Assembly (NCBI RefSeq): GCF_014649955.1
Contig: NZ_BMUA01000029.1
Location: forward strand, 1-64,000
Length of the DNA stretch: 64,000 nucleotides
Direction: 5' to 3'
Origin: Streptomyces violascens
GTDB lineage: Bacteria; Actinomycetota; Actinomycetes; Streptomycetales; Streptomycetaceae
The notes beneath the pieces were generated by a model, which saw only the letters and a list, made by a program, of their open reading frames with translations, had not been told where the DNA came from and did no database searches. This document shows positions 51,068 to 59,627 of the stretch, in pieces. The first letter of the stretch is position 1, and every line of letters begins with the position of its first letter. Position numbers and translations under genes: made by a program.

Positions 51068-51460
51068 TCAGGCGCCGGGGTGGGAGGCCGAACGGCCGCC
51101 ACCGATACCGGAACGGCGCGGCAGCGGAACCGGGTTGAGCATCGGGTCATCCAGGTTGACGTACCAGTCCTCGTCGTTGGCAAAGATCGTTTCGCATCCG
51201 GCGGTGCAGGCCAGCTCTCCGAGCTTGAGGCGCTTCTGCAGCTCGTGCACCGGCGGGTTGAGATAGCCGACGGCGGAGCCGTGGTTACAAAACCCGCGGT
51301 CACGTACCGCGTGCCAGACATCAGCCTCGGCGTGCATCTGCGCCATCTCCAGATCGACATCCAGGCGCTGAGTGAGCACGGCTTCCAACTCGTCTGCGCT
51401 GTTCTCGTCCGCGTACAGCAGGAGGACTCCTTCGTGATGGGGACGGGGGAGCCGACGCAT
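51068..51460 (-). CDS. hypothetical protein, 130 aa
   Basis: ATG at 51460. Unrecognised: LLYADENSADELEAVLTQRL at the N-terminus, then DVWHAVRDRGFCNHGSAVGY and LACTAGCETIFANDEDWYV. The two Cys-containing segments could bind metal. Upstream of the 50075 gene, likely one operon, and divergent from promoter P3. Confidence 0.65.
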   Translation of the reverse strand: MRRLPRPHHEGVLLLYADENSADELEAVLTQRLDVDLEMAQMHAEADVWHAVRDRGFCNHGSAVGYLNPPVHELQKRLKLGELACTAGCETIFANDEDWYVNLDDPMLNPVPLPRRSGIGGGRSASHPGA

Positions 51461-51534
51461 GGAGCGCTCGGCCGCAACTTCAATGTACCCAGACTGGAGC
51501 CATATAGAAAACTATTAGGGCGAGATCCTCTATT

Positions 51535-51575
51535 GACCCTTTAAGTTTGACTCACGGACCTATTCGGAGTATATT
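51535..51575 (+). promoter_or_regulatory. shared-type promoter P3
   Basis: GACCCTTT (51535-51542), TTGACT (51547-51552), 17 bp, TATATT (51570-51575). Drives the 51629 gene. Confidence 0.85.
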
Positions 51576-51628
51576 TGAGTTTGCGAGTGCGGGGCGTTCC
51601 TCGCATCCGGATGTCTGAGGAGTGTGTG

Positions 51629-51958
51629 ATGGAGAAGCTGCCTGTTGAGATCACCGTTCACCGGGTCTACGAGGACGGGGTCGTGGAAGACCTGACCTGC
51701 CCGCCGGGCTCTGACCTCTGGCACCCCCTCGACTTCGTCCAGCGGGTGATCGCGAAGGGGCACTGGGTCGTCATCGTCCCGGATCAGGGTTCCGGCGTCG
51801 TCGCCGAAGTGTCCTTCCCGATCGGGCCGGACCTGCTGTCGGAGATCGTCTCGAAGGCGATCAGCGCGGGGCAGAGCACGGCCGTCCTGCCCGAGAACTT
51901 CGACCGGTCAGGGTTCCTGCCGGTCCTTCGGAGCCTCACCGCAGGAGATCCGGCGTAG
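51629..51958 (+). CDS. hypothetical protein, 109 aa
   Basis: ATG at 51629 after GAGGAGTGTGTG. Starts MEKLPVEITVHRVYEDGVVE and is strand-rich (GHWVVIVPDQGSGVVAEVSF), with a helical C-terminus. Unrecognised. Behind promoter P3. Ends in TAG. Confidence 0.75.
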   Translation: MEKLPVEITVHRVYEDGVVEDLTCPPGSDLWHPLDFVQRVIAKGHWVVIVPDQGSGVVAEVSFPIGPDLLSEIVSKAISAGQSTAVLPENFDRSGFLPVLRSLTAGDPA

Positions 51959-52040
51959 CCCGGAAGGTGGGCACCCGGCCAGGCCAGAGCACCGCACGCT
52001 GCCCGCCAACTCCCAGTCACGCCAAACGAAAGGCTCCACA

Positions 52041-52304
52041 GTGATCACGAACGTAGAGAGTCTCGCCCCCGCGCAGGTCGTCGCGGAGATCCTGGTCGCG
52101 GCGATCCACAACATCGCCGAGCAGAACATCAACGGGCACAGCCTTGAGGCCGTCAGGACCCGGCTCGAAGGCAACCTTGGCGCGATTGCCCGCGCGGCGA
52201 AGACCTACAACTCGTCCATCAAGGACGGCAAGACCGGACCCGAGGCGCAGCGTGACGCCGCCCTGGCGGTCGTCACGAACTACCGCTTCCAGCACAAGCT
52301 CTAG
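52041..52304 (+). CDS. hypothetical helical protein, 87 aa
   Basis: GTG start after GAAAGG. Helical: SLAPAQVVAEILVAAIHNIA, then AIARAAKTYNSSIKDGK. Unrecognised. Same strand as 51629, likely one operon. Ends in TAG; GCGCCCC near 52314 and GGGGCGC near 52341 could form a terminator. Confidence 0.7.
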   Translation: MITNVESLAPAQVVAEILVAAIHNIAEQNINGHSLEAVRTRLEGNLGAIARAAKTYNSSIKDGKTGPEAQRDAALAVVTNYRFQHKL

Positions 52305-52490
52305 CCGCCAAGGGCGCCCCGGCCCCAACCCGTTGAAGATGGGGCGCGCCGTGCCTCGTACCTGAGCACGCCGGCCTGCCGGCCGCCCACCCGGAGATCG
52401 GTTGGGACACTCTCCGCACTCTCCAGAAGGGGCAACGCTCGCCCCTTGCCGGGCTCGCCGTCGCCACTGCCTGACGGCCGAATCGCGAGG

Positions 52491-52871
52491 TCAGGTCGTC
52501 CAGGACCGGAGTGAGCGCGCGACCCCGCGAAGGTCCTCTTCACCGGCGCGGACCGCTCCGGCGAGCGCCCAGAGGGCATCCGACTTGGCCTCGACGGCGT
52601 GACCGGAGATCTGGAGATAGGCATCAGCGGCCGCGTACCCGACGACGAGGTTGTAGTCCTCGAAGGGCCTCAGGACCAGGGCGTGGTGCAGGAACGTTGC
52701 CGCCCTCGACACGGCATCCTCGTAATAGGGCTGGCCTGCGATTTGTTCGTAGCGGTGCGCGGTGCCGGTCCAGTGGAGGGCTCCCCAGTCGGCGATCCCG
52801 ATGTTCCTGGGGGCGGCCTCCTCCTGGATGGCCAGGAGCCATCCAGGGTCGACGTAGACGATCGGGCTCAC
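52491..52871 (-). CDS. Doc/Fic-like toxin with a degenerate active site, 126 aa
   Basis: Length and layout match Doc toxins: N-terminal YVDPGWLLAIQEEAA, a middle with YEDAVSRAATFLHHALVLRP, then the Fic motif region RPFEDYNLVVGYAAADAYL. The Doc consensus is HxFxxxNKR. Here His is Arg and the KR pair is Leu-Val, with P-F and N retained, so AMPylation or phosphorylation as in P1 Doc is doubtful. GTG at 52871 overlaps the TGA of the antitoxin gene (GTGA), the usual antitoxin-first order. Confidence 0.75.
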   Translation of the reverse strand: MSPIVYVDPGWLLAIQEEAAPRNIGIADWGALHWTGTAHRYEQIAGQPYYEDAVSRAATFLHHALVLRPFEDYNLVVGYAAADAYLQISGHAVEAKSDALWALAGAVRAGEEDLRGVARSLRSWTT

Positions 52872-53071
52872 CGCATGCCCTCGGGCGCGTCCTTGACGGC
52901 CTCCAGGGCGACCGGTACAGCGGTTCGGGCAGCAGTGAGGAAGCGCGCCTTGTCGGCGTCGCTGATCAGCAGCTGCTTGGCCCAGGACCGGGTGGACTGG
53001 CCAAGTCTCGCGGCGTGCTCGTTCACCCGGTCCAGTTCTTCCTGTGTGAGGTCTACGGAGATTTTCGGCAT
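52868..53071 (-). CDS. ribbon-helix-helix antitoxin, 67 aa
   Basis: Starts MPKISVDLTQEELDRVNEHA and continues ARLGQSTRSWAKQLLIS: a short beta strand followed by two helices, the MetJ/Arc fold used by many antitoxins. The C-terminal half would bind the Doc-like toxin. The operator at 53093-53122 lies 20-50 bp upstream, consistent with autoregulation. Confidence 0.75.
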   Translation of the reverse strand: MPKISVDLTQEELDRVNEHAARLGQSTRSWAKQLLISDADKARFLTAARTAVPVALEAVKDAPEGMR

Positions 53072-53092
53072 GTCTCTACCGTACCGCCCGAT

Positions 53093-53122
53093 GCCTCCAT
53101 CTGTGGAGGCACCAGTGGAGGC
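53093..53122. promoter_or_regulatory. toxin-antitoxin operator with three half-sites
   Basis: GCCTCCA (53093-53099) and TGGAGGC (53104-53110) form an inverted repeat around TCTG, and a second TGGAGGC (53116-53122) follows 12 bp on. It lies just upstream of the antitoxin start, as expected for a ribbon-helix-helix autorepressor. Confidence 0.7.
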
Positions 53123-53333
53123 ATTGCCGTCTTCTACGGAGCTGGTGTCCACTTCCGCAAGCCCATGATCAGGCGCCGCAGCTTTGCGGCGTAGTCCTGG
53201 GTATGCGATGGCCCTCCGGGGCCGTGGCGCTCGCGGAGCTCCCCGGAGCAGGGCCTGCAGTCCGATGCCGAGCTCCCGAGCCGGCAGCGACGTGACGGCG
53301 AGTCCTCCACAGAACGGCCCACCTCCCAAAATG

Positions 53334-53380
53334 GCCCTTTTGAATTGACTCACACCCCCCAATAAAGTACATTAGAAGCG
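53334..53380 (+). promoter_or_regulatory. shared-type promoter P4
   Basis: GGCCCTTT (53334-53341), TTGACT (53346-53351), 17 bp, TACATT (53369-53374), then AGAAGCG. Drives the 53560 gene. 53123-53333 holds no gene. Confidence 0.82.
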
Positions 53381-53559
53381 AATTCGGTGCTCCCGGAGCC
53401 GCCCATGCCGCATCGCGTGTCACCAATTTCTCACGCACTTTGCCCGCCCCAGTGCTGGATGTCCTGCTCGGACGCTATCGGCAGGGCGTACCGCCCGCCT
53501 GGCCATCTCGGAGGCCCGCTCGTGACTCGTCAGACCATCCGCCCGCCCCGGGCAGAGCA

Positions 53560-54108
53560 GTGAGCAATGTGATCCGGCGACCGCAGCGCAAGCTCACCGC
53601 GGCCGAGTACGAAGTCATACGCGGCGTGCAGCTTCTCAACTTCCACCGCATGCTCCACCTCGGGCTCGTCGATCCAGTGCCCAACCCGTCCCCGATGAGC
53701 GAGGACGAGGGCGCCTGGGTCCGCGAGCACGTATGGCCGAAGCACCTTCACCGCATCGACGACGGGTACGCGTTCGGGTTCTGGCGCTGGGCCATGTGCG
53801 AGCGGGGCACCTGCTGGAACTGCCTGTACGGCCGGTGCGATTGGTGCATGCACCGGCAAAAGGGCAGGCCCGACGCCTGCGACAACGTCGAGCCGGTACA
53901 CAGCCTCCGCGGACAGATGGTGGCCACCTTAATCCTGCGTCCGGGCGGTGAACCATGTGTGTGGTGGTGCCGGTGCCCCTGCGCAAAGGAGGGCACCGAT
54001 CCCGCCGCAGATGCTCCCTCGGCGGTCGAGGCGCCTCCCCAGGCCGCCCAGCCGCCGTCCGGTTCCTCCGTGGAACGCCGCGGCCAGGACCCGCTGCCGG
54101 GTCTGTAG
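53560..54108 (+). CDS. Cys-rich hypothetical protein, 182 aa
   Basis: GTG at 53560 chosen because it is the last start before clear coding sequence; its ribosome site is weak. Starts VSNVIRRPQRKLTAAEYEVI. A Cys cluster MCERGTCWNCLYGRCDWC then PDACDNVE, and a later VWWCRCPCAKEG, could bind one or two metals. The C-terminal 40 residues are Pro/Ala-rich. Unrecognised family. Behind promoter P4. Ends in TAG. Confidence 0.7.
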   Translation: MSNVIRRPQRKLTAAEYEVIRGVQLLNFHRMLHLGLVDPVPNPSPMSEDEGAWVREHVWPKHLHRIDDGYAFGFWRWAMCERGTCWNCLYGRCDWCMHRQKGRPDACDNVEPVHSLRGQMVATLILRPGGEPCVWWCRCPCAKEGTDPAADAPSAVEAPPQAAQPPSGSSVERRGQDPLPGL

Positions 54109-54171
54109 TCCCGTGACAGCAGGCGGCCGCCGGCCCGCCGCACCGGTGCTTGGCCGCCGGTGATGCTGGTG

Positions 54172-54816
54172 CTACTTCTTGGCCTGCTCTGCGGCGGTGG
54201 CTGTGGGGCGCTCGCCATCCTGCACCTGCTGCAGCCGCTTGAGCGTGGCGGCAAGAACATCCTGGGCGCCGGTGCGGTCGCCGCCTGTGCCTTCGACCTT
54301 CACTCTGATGTTGACGTTGCCCGAGCGGCTGAACGCGTAGACGGTGTCTTTGCTCAGGCCGGGGTTGGCGACGAGTACGGACTCCTCCCCCACTTTCTTC
54401 TTGAGGTCCTGCTCCTTGCTCGACTCCTTGCCCCTCCACGCCCCGTACGCGTCCTTGGAGTTCTCCGCCGAGTCGTACAGGCAGACGGCGACATCCATCA
54501 TGTTGGCCGTGGAGCCGTTGTAGGTGAACCATGCGGAGCCGCCGCGGACCCACCCCTTGGCAGCGGCGGTGGCGCCCGATGCTGTGCAGGACGTGCCCTC
54601 CGATGTCACCCTCTTGCCCTCGTAGGCCTCCCATCCCGAAATGACCTCTCCGGTGCCCGGAAGGGCCTGCGATATCTCGCCCTGGGCGAGCTGCTTGGTG
54701 ATGGGCTTGTCCGACTCCTGTGCGGAACTGTCCGAGTTGTCCGACGAGCAGGAGGTGAGAGCGGCGATGCCCAGGAGGGCGACGAGTGCTGCGGTACCTG
54801 TGCGTGACATGCGCAT
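54172..54816 (-). CDS. putative lipoprotein, 214 aa
   Basis: ATG at 54816. Signal peptide with lipobox: MRMSRTGTAALVALLGIAAL then TSCSSDNSDS, Cys at about 22. The mature part is hydrophilic with a Ser/Lys-rich region (SAENSKDAYGAWRGKESSKE) and a strand-rich end. A cell-surface lipoprotein of unknown role. Convergent with the 53560 gene. 54817-55234 beyond its start is spacer without a supported gene. Confidence 0.8.
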   Translation of the reverse strand: MRMSRTGTAALVALLGIAALTSCSSDNSDSSAQESDKPITKQLAQGEISQALPGTGEVISGWEAYEGKRVTSEGTSCTASGATAAAKGWVRGGSAWFTYNGSTANMMDVAVCLYDSAENSKDAYGAWRGKESSKEQDLKKKVGEESVLVANPGLSKDTVYAFSRSGNVNIRVKVEGTGGDRTGAQDVLAATLKRLQQVQDGERPTATAAEQAKK

Positions 54817-55234
54817 ACCATAATCCGCGGCATTCGTTGACCGCGTGAGATCGGCCATCTTGCGGCTTCCCGTGTCGGATCCGGAACTGTTCGGCGCGCC
54901 GCGCAGCCACCGCTCGGCCGACCGCTTTCAGGCGAACTCGGATGTCCGCGTCGGCGAGCCATTTCGGCAGCGCCGGTGTCCCACGCCTCGTCGCCGCCCC
55001 GGGGAAGAAGGCGCCGGGCCTCTCGCCTTGTGCTGAGCCCACGGCTTCGGGTACGCCACCAACGTGGGAGGCATACACCAGCACGGATCTTGCAAGGGCC
55101 TCAGTGATTTTCCGAGTGGTTGAGTGTCCGTTTTGATGCTGGCCAGGTTGACGCTGTCGCATAGGTGTCAGTGCCGGTTCCGGATGACTGCCAGTTGGTC
55201 AGGGCGTTCCGTTGGCGAACCGGCCGTGGTGAGC

Positions 55235-56407
55235 TCAAACGGCTTGGGAGACGAGGACAAGTGCAACGGTCAGTACGACCGGCACCGTGAGAGCCAGGGG
55301 CAAGCTGGTGGCGGTGGCGATGCCGCCCACCGCAGCCGGGCCGGCCAGTAGGCCGACGTTGCCGATCGTGCTCACCGTTGCAACGGCGCGGGGGCCGGAC
55401 GAAGCGGCGGCGTTGTAGAGCAGTGGCACGATCGGGGAGAGCCCGACGCCCAGGACGCCCCAGCCGATCAGTGCGGCAGACGCTGCGACGGGCGTATTGG
55501 TGGTGGCAAGTCCCGCACCGAGGCCGACCGCAGCCACCGTGGCGCCCGTGCGAAGCAACCTCCGTGGGCCGAGGCACTGCGTGAAGGCGTCGGCCATCAG
55601 CCTGCCCGCGGCCATGCCAGAGCCGTAGGCGAAGTAGGCGGCGGCCGCCGTCGTGGCGGAGACGCCGAGACCTCGGACATGGACCGCAGACCAGTCCAGC
55701 GCCGTGCCCTCAGCGATGAGCCCTGCAGCGACCATTGCTCCCAGCAGCAACACCCTGCCCGGGCGCCGGGTTGTCGGGTCCGGGCCCGAGGTCGGTGCGT
55801 CCACTTCGGCGAGGGACAAGGTGGCGGGGATGGTGACGAGCGCCGCGATGATGACGGTGCCACCGACCACAGTGAACACGATCGTGTGGGAGAACCCGGC
55901 GGTGGCGGCTGCGACCCCGGATGCGGCGACCGCGCCTATCGAGTAGGCCGCGTGGAAGCCCCCCATGACCGGCTTTCCGAGCCGTCGTTGGCACTCGACA
56001 CCGGCCGCGTTCAGCGGCACCAACAGCAACCCCTGGCCGCAGCCGAAGATCACCGCGACAGCGACGAGAGTGCCGAAGGAGCGGACCTGGCCCAGCAGCA
56101 CCAGCGCGGCACCGATGGTGAGTATGGCGGCCACCAGCAGACGAGGCGTGCCGCGGGGGCGCTCGGCTATCCGACCACTGACACTCAGCATCACGATCAG
56201 CCCGAGTGATGCCGCGAGGAGGGCGATGGACAGCCTGCCAGGGCTGATCCCCACCGTCTCCTTCACAGCGGGCAGGCGAGAAGCCCAGGTCGCCGTGATC
56301 TCGCCCTGGGCCGCGAAATAGCCTGCCAGCAGCCAGCGCGACCGGCGCACCACGTATGACGGCTCGGTCTCCTCGCCGAGCTCCGCCTCACCAACGGTGT
56401 CGCTCAC
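55235..56407 (-). CDS. MFS transporter, 390 aa
   Basis: About 12 membrane helices, for example LSIALLAASLGLIVMLSVSG, LVAVAVIFGCGQGLLLVPLN, VVLTVALVLVSQAV. After helix 2 comes SGRIAERPRGTPRL, a form of the MFS loop. GTG at 56407 overlaps the stop of the upstream gene (GTGA). Substrate unknown; the 206-residue protein coupled to it may belong to the same pathway. Confidence 0.8.
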   Translation of the reverse strand: MSDTVGEAELGEETEPSYVVRRSRWLLAGYFAAQGEITATWASRLPAVKETVGISPGRLSIALLAASLGLIVMLSVSGRIAERPRGTPRLLVAAILTIGAALVLLGQVRSFGTLVAVAVIFGCGQGLLLVPLNAAGVECQRRLGKPVMGGFHAAYSIGAVAASGVAAATAGFSHTIVFTVVGGTVIIAALVTIPATLSLAEVDAPTSGPDPTTRRPGRVLLLGAMVAAGLIAEGTALDWSAVHVRGLGVSATTAAAAYFAYGSGMAAGRLMADAFTQCLGPRRLLRTGATVAAVGLGAGLATTNTPVAASAALIGWGVLGVGLSPIVPLLYNAAASSGPRAVATVSTIGNVGLLAGPAAVGGIATATSLPLALTVPVVLTVALVLVSQAV

Positions 56408-57024
56408 TTGCTCCGCTCCGTGAGCATCGGACGTACCGTCGAAGCCGTCCACGAACAGCGCTGCGCCACCGAACAGCTCGTGGCGTGGTCGGAGTTGGGC
56501 TGATACGCATCCCAACTCGTCACCATCCAGGCGGAGTCCATCGAGAGGCGTCCTGCGATGTCGGCCCCGGTGATGGCGGGCATCATCCCGGGCTCCCTTT
56601 GCCAGGGGTATGAATAGGGTCGCATGGCTGGGAGGTCCGGCTTCTTCTCCGCCTCCGGGTGGCTCGGGCGCGGGCCTGCTTCTGCAGTCAGGACGTTGAT
56701 GTGGAAGGTGATGTTCTGCCGGTCGTACCAGGCTCCCTGGGGCCCGTTCTCCATGGTCTGAAGGGTCTGGGCAAGGCCGTACTCGATCCGTACGCGTGGC
56801 GGATCACCGGCGGGGTATCCGCCCGGGAGCAGGTGAAGGTCGACCTGCCAGAGTCGGAGCTGGTCGGCGATGTTCTGGAATCCCTTGGCGTCATCGGGTT
56901 TGAGTGCCTGCAGTAGCTCGACGATGTCGCGGGCCAACTCCACGTTGGGACCGATGTGCACGAAATCCCCCTCGTTTCGATCGATCATGGTCTCGGCCGA
57001 CCCGGCAACGGTACGGCCCGGCAT
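56404..57024 (-). CDS. hypothetical protein coupled to the MFS gene, 206 aa
   Basis: ATG at 57024 (alternative ATG 36 bp downstream at 56988). Contains VELARDIVELLQALKPDDAK, LRLWQVDLHLLPGGYPAGDP and an aromatic C-terminal half (AMRPYSYPWQREPGMM). Unrecognised. Upstream partner of the transporter. Confidence 0.55.
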   Translation of the reverse strand: MPGRTVAGSAETMIDRNEGDFVHIGPNVELARDIVELLQALKPDDAKGFQNIADQLRLWQVDLHLLPGGYPAGDPPRVRIEYGLAQTLQTMENGPQGAWYDRQNITFHINVLTAEAGPRPSHPEAEKKPDLPAMRPYSYPWQREPGMMPAITGADIAGRLSMDSAWMVTSWDAYQPNSDHATSCSVAQRCSWTASTVRPMLTERSK

Positions 57025-57334
57025 GTCCTCGACATCTGTCGCTATCGGGGGCGGTCCTGCTGCGTGGCGCGGAGATGCCGCTGCGCCATGTGGAGACCCT
57101 GCTGGATGTCGAGCCGAGCATCGGGGGCTGCGCCGCGGGCAGGACGTGCTGGAGCGGGTATTCCAGGATTGGTCGGAGACGGTGGAGCAGACGTTGCGGC
57201 CTGAGCCCCTCGATCTGGCGCAGGCGGGCGGCTTCAAGGCGACATCATTCTGGGGGCGGCAGTCCTGTGCGTCCCCGTGTGAAGACCGCTCGTTGTCGGC
57301 GTCAGCCCGAGTTACTGATGTGCGATCTGTCGGA
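57025..57334. other. spacer with a possible gene remnant
   Basis: Plus-strand text reading ELLMCDLSDHRCLVVELG (near 57310-57365) and DVLERVFQDWSETVEQTL (near 57155-57210) looks protein-like but in different frames with no start. Probably a decayed gene. Not assigned. Confidence 0.35.
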
Positions 57335-58531
57335 TCACCGTTGTCTGGTGGTCGAGTTGGGCCGGTCGGAGAGCAGCGGCGCCGCTGGGTGAGTGCGCGT
57401 AGCGGGGTCGAGAGCCCCGGGCAGTGGGGACTGCGGGCTGTCGAGCCAGGCCCGGCAGGAGCCGCTGCGGCCGGCGGTTACGCCGAAGCGGTTCCTGCCG
57501 GGTCGTCCCTGCCCGTCCCACCAGGACCACGCCGCGCATACCTCGTCCCACAGGTTCCGTGGTCCGCACTGCGTAACGCCATCCGGCTTGTTCCATGCGT
57601 CCACGGCCACGGTGGCCCATGAGCCGTCGGTGCACCACAGGCGCAACAGTCGGTCCCCGTCGGCTGGCACGGGATCCCAGGTGACGGCGGGGACTTGCAG
57701 ACCGACCGCCCAGCGAGAGGCGCCCGTGGCGAGCACGGTGCGCGGGTCGACTGGGGAGGCCATGCGCTCGGGTTCGCCGGCAGCCGCCTGGGCCCAGTGC
57801 GGCCGTTGCCCGCGCTCCCACATGAATCTCACGCCGCCGCGGAACCGGCCGTCGGCAGCCTGACCGTCTTCGCGGACGGTCAGGCGCAGGAGCCCGGTGT
57901 TGGCGAACAGGGTGCCGAAGGGCATCACGAGTCGGCCTCCGGGTCGTACTTGCGCAATCCAGTTGCCGGGGATGTCCCGGACGGAGAAGCCGACGTGCAC
58001 CGCGTCATACGGTGCTGCATCCGGGTATCCGAGCGTCGCGTTACCGTGCAGCGCGGTGACGGTCGCCTCGTAGCCGATCAGGTGTGCGCGGACCTGCGCG
58101 GCCAGTTCGGGGTCGGATTCCATGGTCACCACGACGGTCCCGAAGCGGGCCAGGAGGGCGGCTGTCCAGCCAGTGCCGCTGCCCAGGTCCAGGACGCGGG
58201 CGCCGGGGGCGGGGTCGAGGAGGGCGAGCATGCGCGCGACAGCTTCGGGGGCCGAGGAGGACGACGACGGTGAGGGTCCTCCGTCGAACGGCGACGGGGC
58301 AAGTTGGGTGACGACCTGGGCATTCGAGTGGACCAGGGCTTCCCAGGCCCCAGGTTCGGTGCTCCGGTTCACCGTACGGTAGGTGCGCGGGGTACCCGGC
58401 TCCGGCACGAAGACCTCGTCGGGCACGTAGTGGCCCCGCGGGACGTCCTCGAACGCGCTGCGCCAGGGGCCCGGCAGCTCTGTGGCCGTCGCGACCTCGC
58501 CGACCAGCTCCTTCCAGGCAACGGCAGTCAC
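57335..58531 (-). CDS. PIMT-like O-methyltransferase, proposed RiPP aspartimide enzyme, 398 aa
   Basis: SAM-dependent methyltransferase of the protein-L-isoaspartate type: N-terminal WRSAFEDVPRGHYVPDEVFV, SAM motif VLDLGSGTGWTAALLARFG, acidic VTMESDPELAAQVR, and YDAVHVGFSVRDIP with IAQVRPGGRLVMPFG. At 398 residues it has a C-terminal extension of about 180 over repair PIMT, as in the PIMT homologues of RiPP clusters (lanthipeptide, graspetide, lasso and imiditide types). It lies 5 bp after an acidic peptide gene. In imiditides a PIMT homologue alone methylates Asp in a precursor to give aspartimide, so that role is proposed. Protein repair is the alternative. Confidence 0.75.
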   Translation of the reverse strand: MTAVAWKELVGEVATATELPGPWRSAFEDVPRGHYVPDEVFVPEPGTPRTYRTVNRSTEPGAWEALVHSNAQVVTQLAPSPFDGGPSPSSSSSAPEAVARMLALLDPAPGARVLDLGSGTGWTAALLARFGTVVVTMESDPELAAQVRAHLIGYEATVTALHGNATLGYPDAAPYDAVHVGFSVRDIPGNWIAQVRPGGRLVMPFGTLFANTGLLRLTVREDGQAADGRFRGGVRFMWERGQRPHWAQAAAGEPERMASPVDPRTVLATGASRWAVGLQVPAVTWDPVPADGDRLLRLWCTDGSWATVAVDAWNKPDGVTQCGPRNLWDEVCAAWSWWDGQGRPGRNRFGVTAGRSGSCRAWLDSPQSPLPGALDPATRTHPAAPLLSDRPNSTTRQR

Positions 58532-58536
58532 TGCCG

Positions 58537-58647
58537 CTACTCCTCGTCGCCGTCGCCGGGATCGTCGATCGGCATGCCACCGAGGCCTTCTTGCTCCTCG
58601 TCGTTCAGCGCGCCGTCGCTCTCGGCATCCTCGCGTGCCAGGTCCAT
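58537..58647 (-). CDS. acidic 36-residue peptide, candidate imiditide precursor
   Basis: ATG at 58647 after GGAGTTGAG. Starts MDLAREDAESDGALNDEEQE and ends GLGGMPIDDPGDGDEE: strongly acidic, no Cys, with an Asp-Gly in the C-terminal part. Asp-Gly is the most aspartimide-prone pair and a natural PIMT target. TAG stop, then two codons later a TGA overlaps the GTG of the methyltransferase gene. A peptide this short directly in front of a PIMT-type gene matches the imiditide layout. Confidence 0.65.
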   Translation of the reverse strand: MDLAREDAESDGALNDEEQEGLGGMPIDDPGDGDEE

Positions 58648-58918
58648 CTCAACTCCATTGCCTCTCCCGCTCTGTTCTACTCCGGTGCGGTGCCACGGTC
58701 ACGTGTACGTCCGCAGGCCGTCCTCCGTGACGGCTCGCCTCGCCGGTTTGGTGCTGAGCGTCTGAGTCGGCCGGCGCTGCAGCGAGGGCGCGGGGCCTGG
58801 AATCTGTCCACAGGGGCCTCGTTCGAGCATCGATTCGCGGCGATGAGGAGCCGCGTTGTGATGCGCTCCGCGCCGCCTGGCGGTGAGCGGGGCGCCCCGA
58901 GTCGAGCAGGAGGCTCTC

Positions 58919-59575
58919 GTGGGCAGGTTCAAGCAGAAGAAGCAGCGGCGCAGCCGGTTCCAGGTCGACGGGCACCCGGTGGGCCGGTCCGACTTGATTT
59001 CTCACATTTCGGCGGTGGCGGAATCTGTCGACGACCACGGGCGGGTGACGTTCTGGGATGACCCCGCGCTTCAACTCGGCCAGGTCGCACGTGGCTTCGA
59101 CCTCGCGTCCGGGACGGTGACGGTCGAGCCTGGCGGAACCGAGCAGCTGCCGGCGGCCCTGTTTGAGCCGGAGCGGGCGCTGATGATGCGCCTGCCGGGC
59201 CAGCCCCCGCAGGAGCAACAGGTAGAGGTCGCGATCAAGTTGGGCCTGGGACGGTTCGGGCGGGGGCTCTCCGCACTGTGCTCCGCGCCTGGCTGGTCTT
59301 TGCACCGGCTCGCCGACGAGCGGCTGGAGCTTCGCAGTCCCAACGGGGAGGTGTTCTCGCGGATCGCGGTCCCGCTCAATCCGGCATGGATCTCCGCCGC
59401 CGTGTCCACCGGGTTCGTGCTGTGCCTGTACGGGATCCAACTCGGGGTGCGTACGCCGCCGGGGATGCCGGCCGACCGGTACACGGACCAGGAGCGGCTG
59501 GAGGAGTTCCGTCGAGGCCGGGGGCTGGGGTTCACCGCTGCTGGGCTGGTGCCCTTTGTGAACAACCGCGGGTGA
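58919..59575 (+). CDS. hypothetical protein, 218 aa
   Basis: GTG at 58919 after AGGAGGCTCTC. Very basic N-terminus (VGRFKQKKQRRSRFQVDGHP), then an acidic, strand-rich body (GRVTFWDDPALQLGQVARGF, ALMMRLPGQPPQEQQVEVA). A hydrophobic segment near residue 170 (WISAAVSTGFVLCLYGIQLG) could be a single membrane helix. Unrecognised. Confidence 0.65.
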   Translation: MGRFKQKKQRRSRFQVDGHPVGRSDLISHISAVAESVDDHGRVTFWDDPALQLGQVARGFDLASGTVTVEPGGTEQLPAALFEPERALMMRLPGQPPQEQQVEVAIKLGLGRFGRGLSALCSAPGWSLHRLADERLELRSPNGEVFSRIAVPLNPAWISAAVSTGFVLCLYGIQLGVRTPPGMPADRYTDQERLEEFRRGRGLGFTAAGLVPFVNNRG

Positions 59576-59627
59576 GCGGCCTCAGGGCCTCGCCGCCCGT
59601 CGTCGGGTGGAACGGGCGGCGAGCGGT

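Noticed and set aside
57100..57400. protein-like plus-strand text between two minus-strand genes
   Set aside because: Different pieces lie in different frames with no start; treated as a remnant only.
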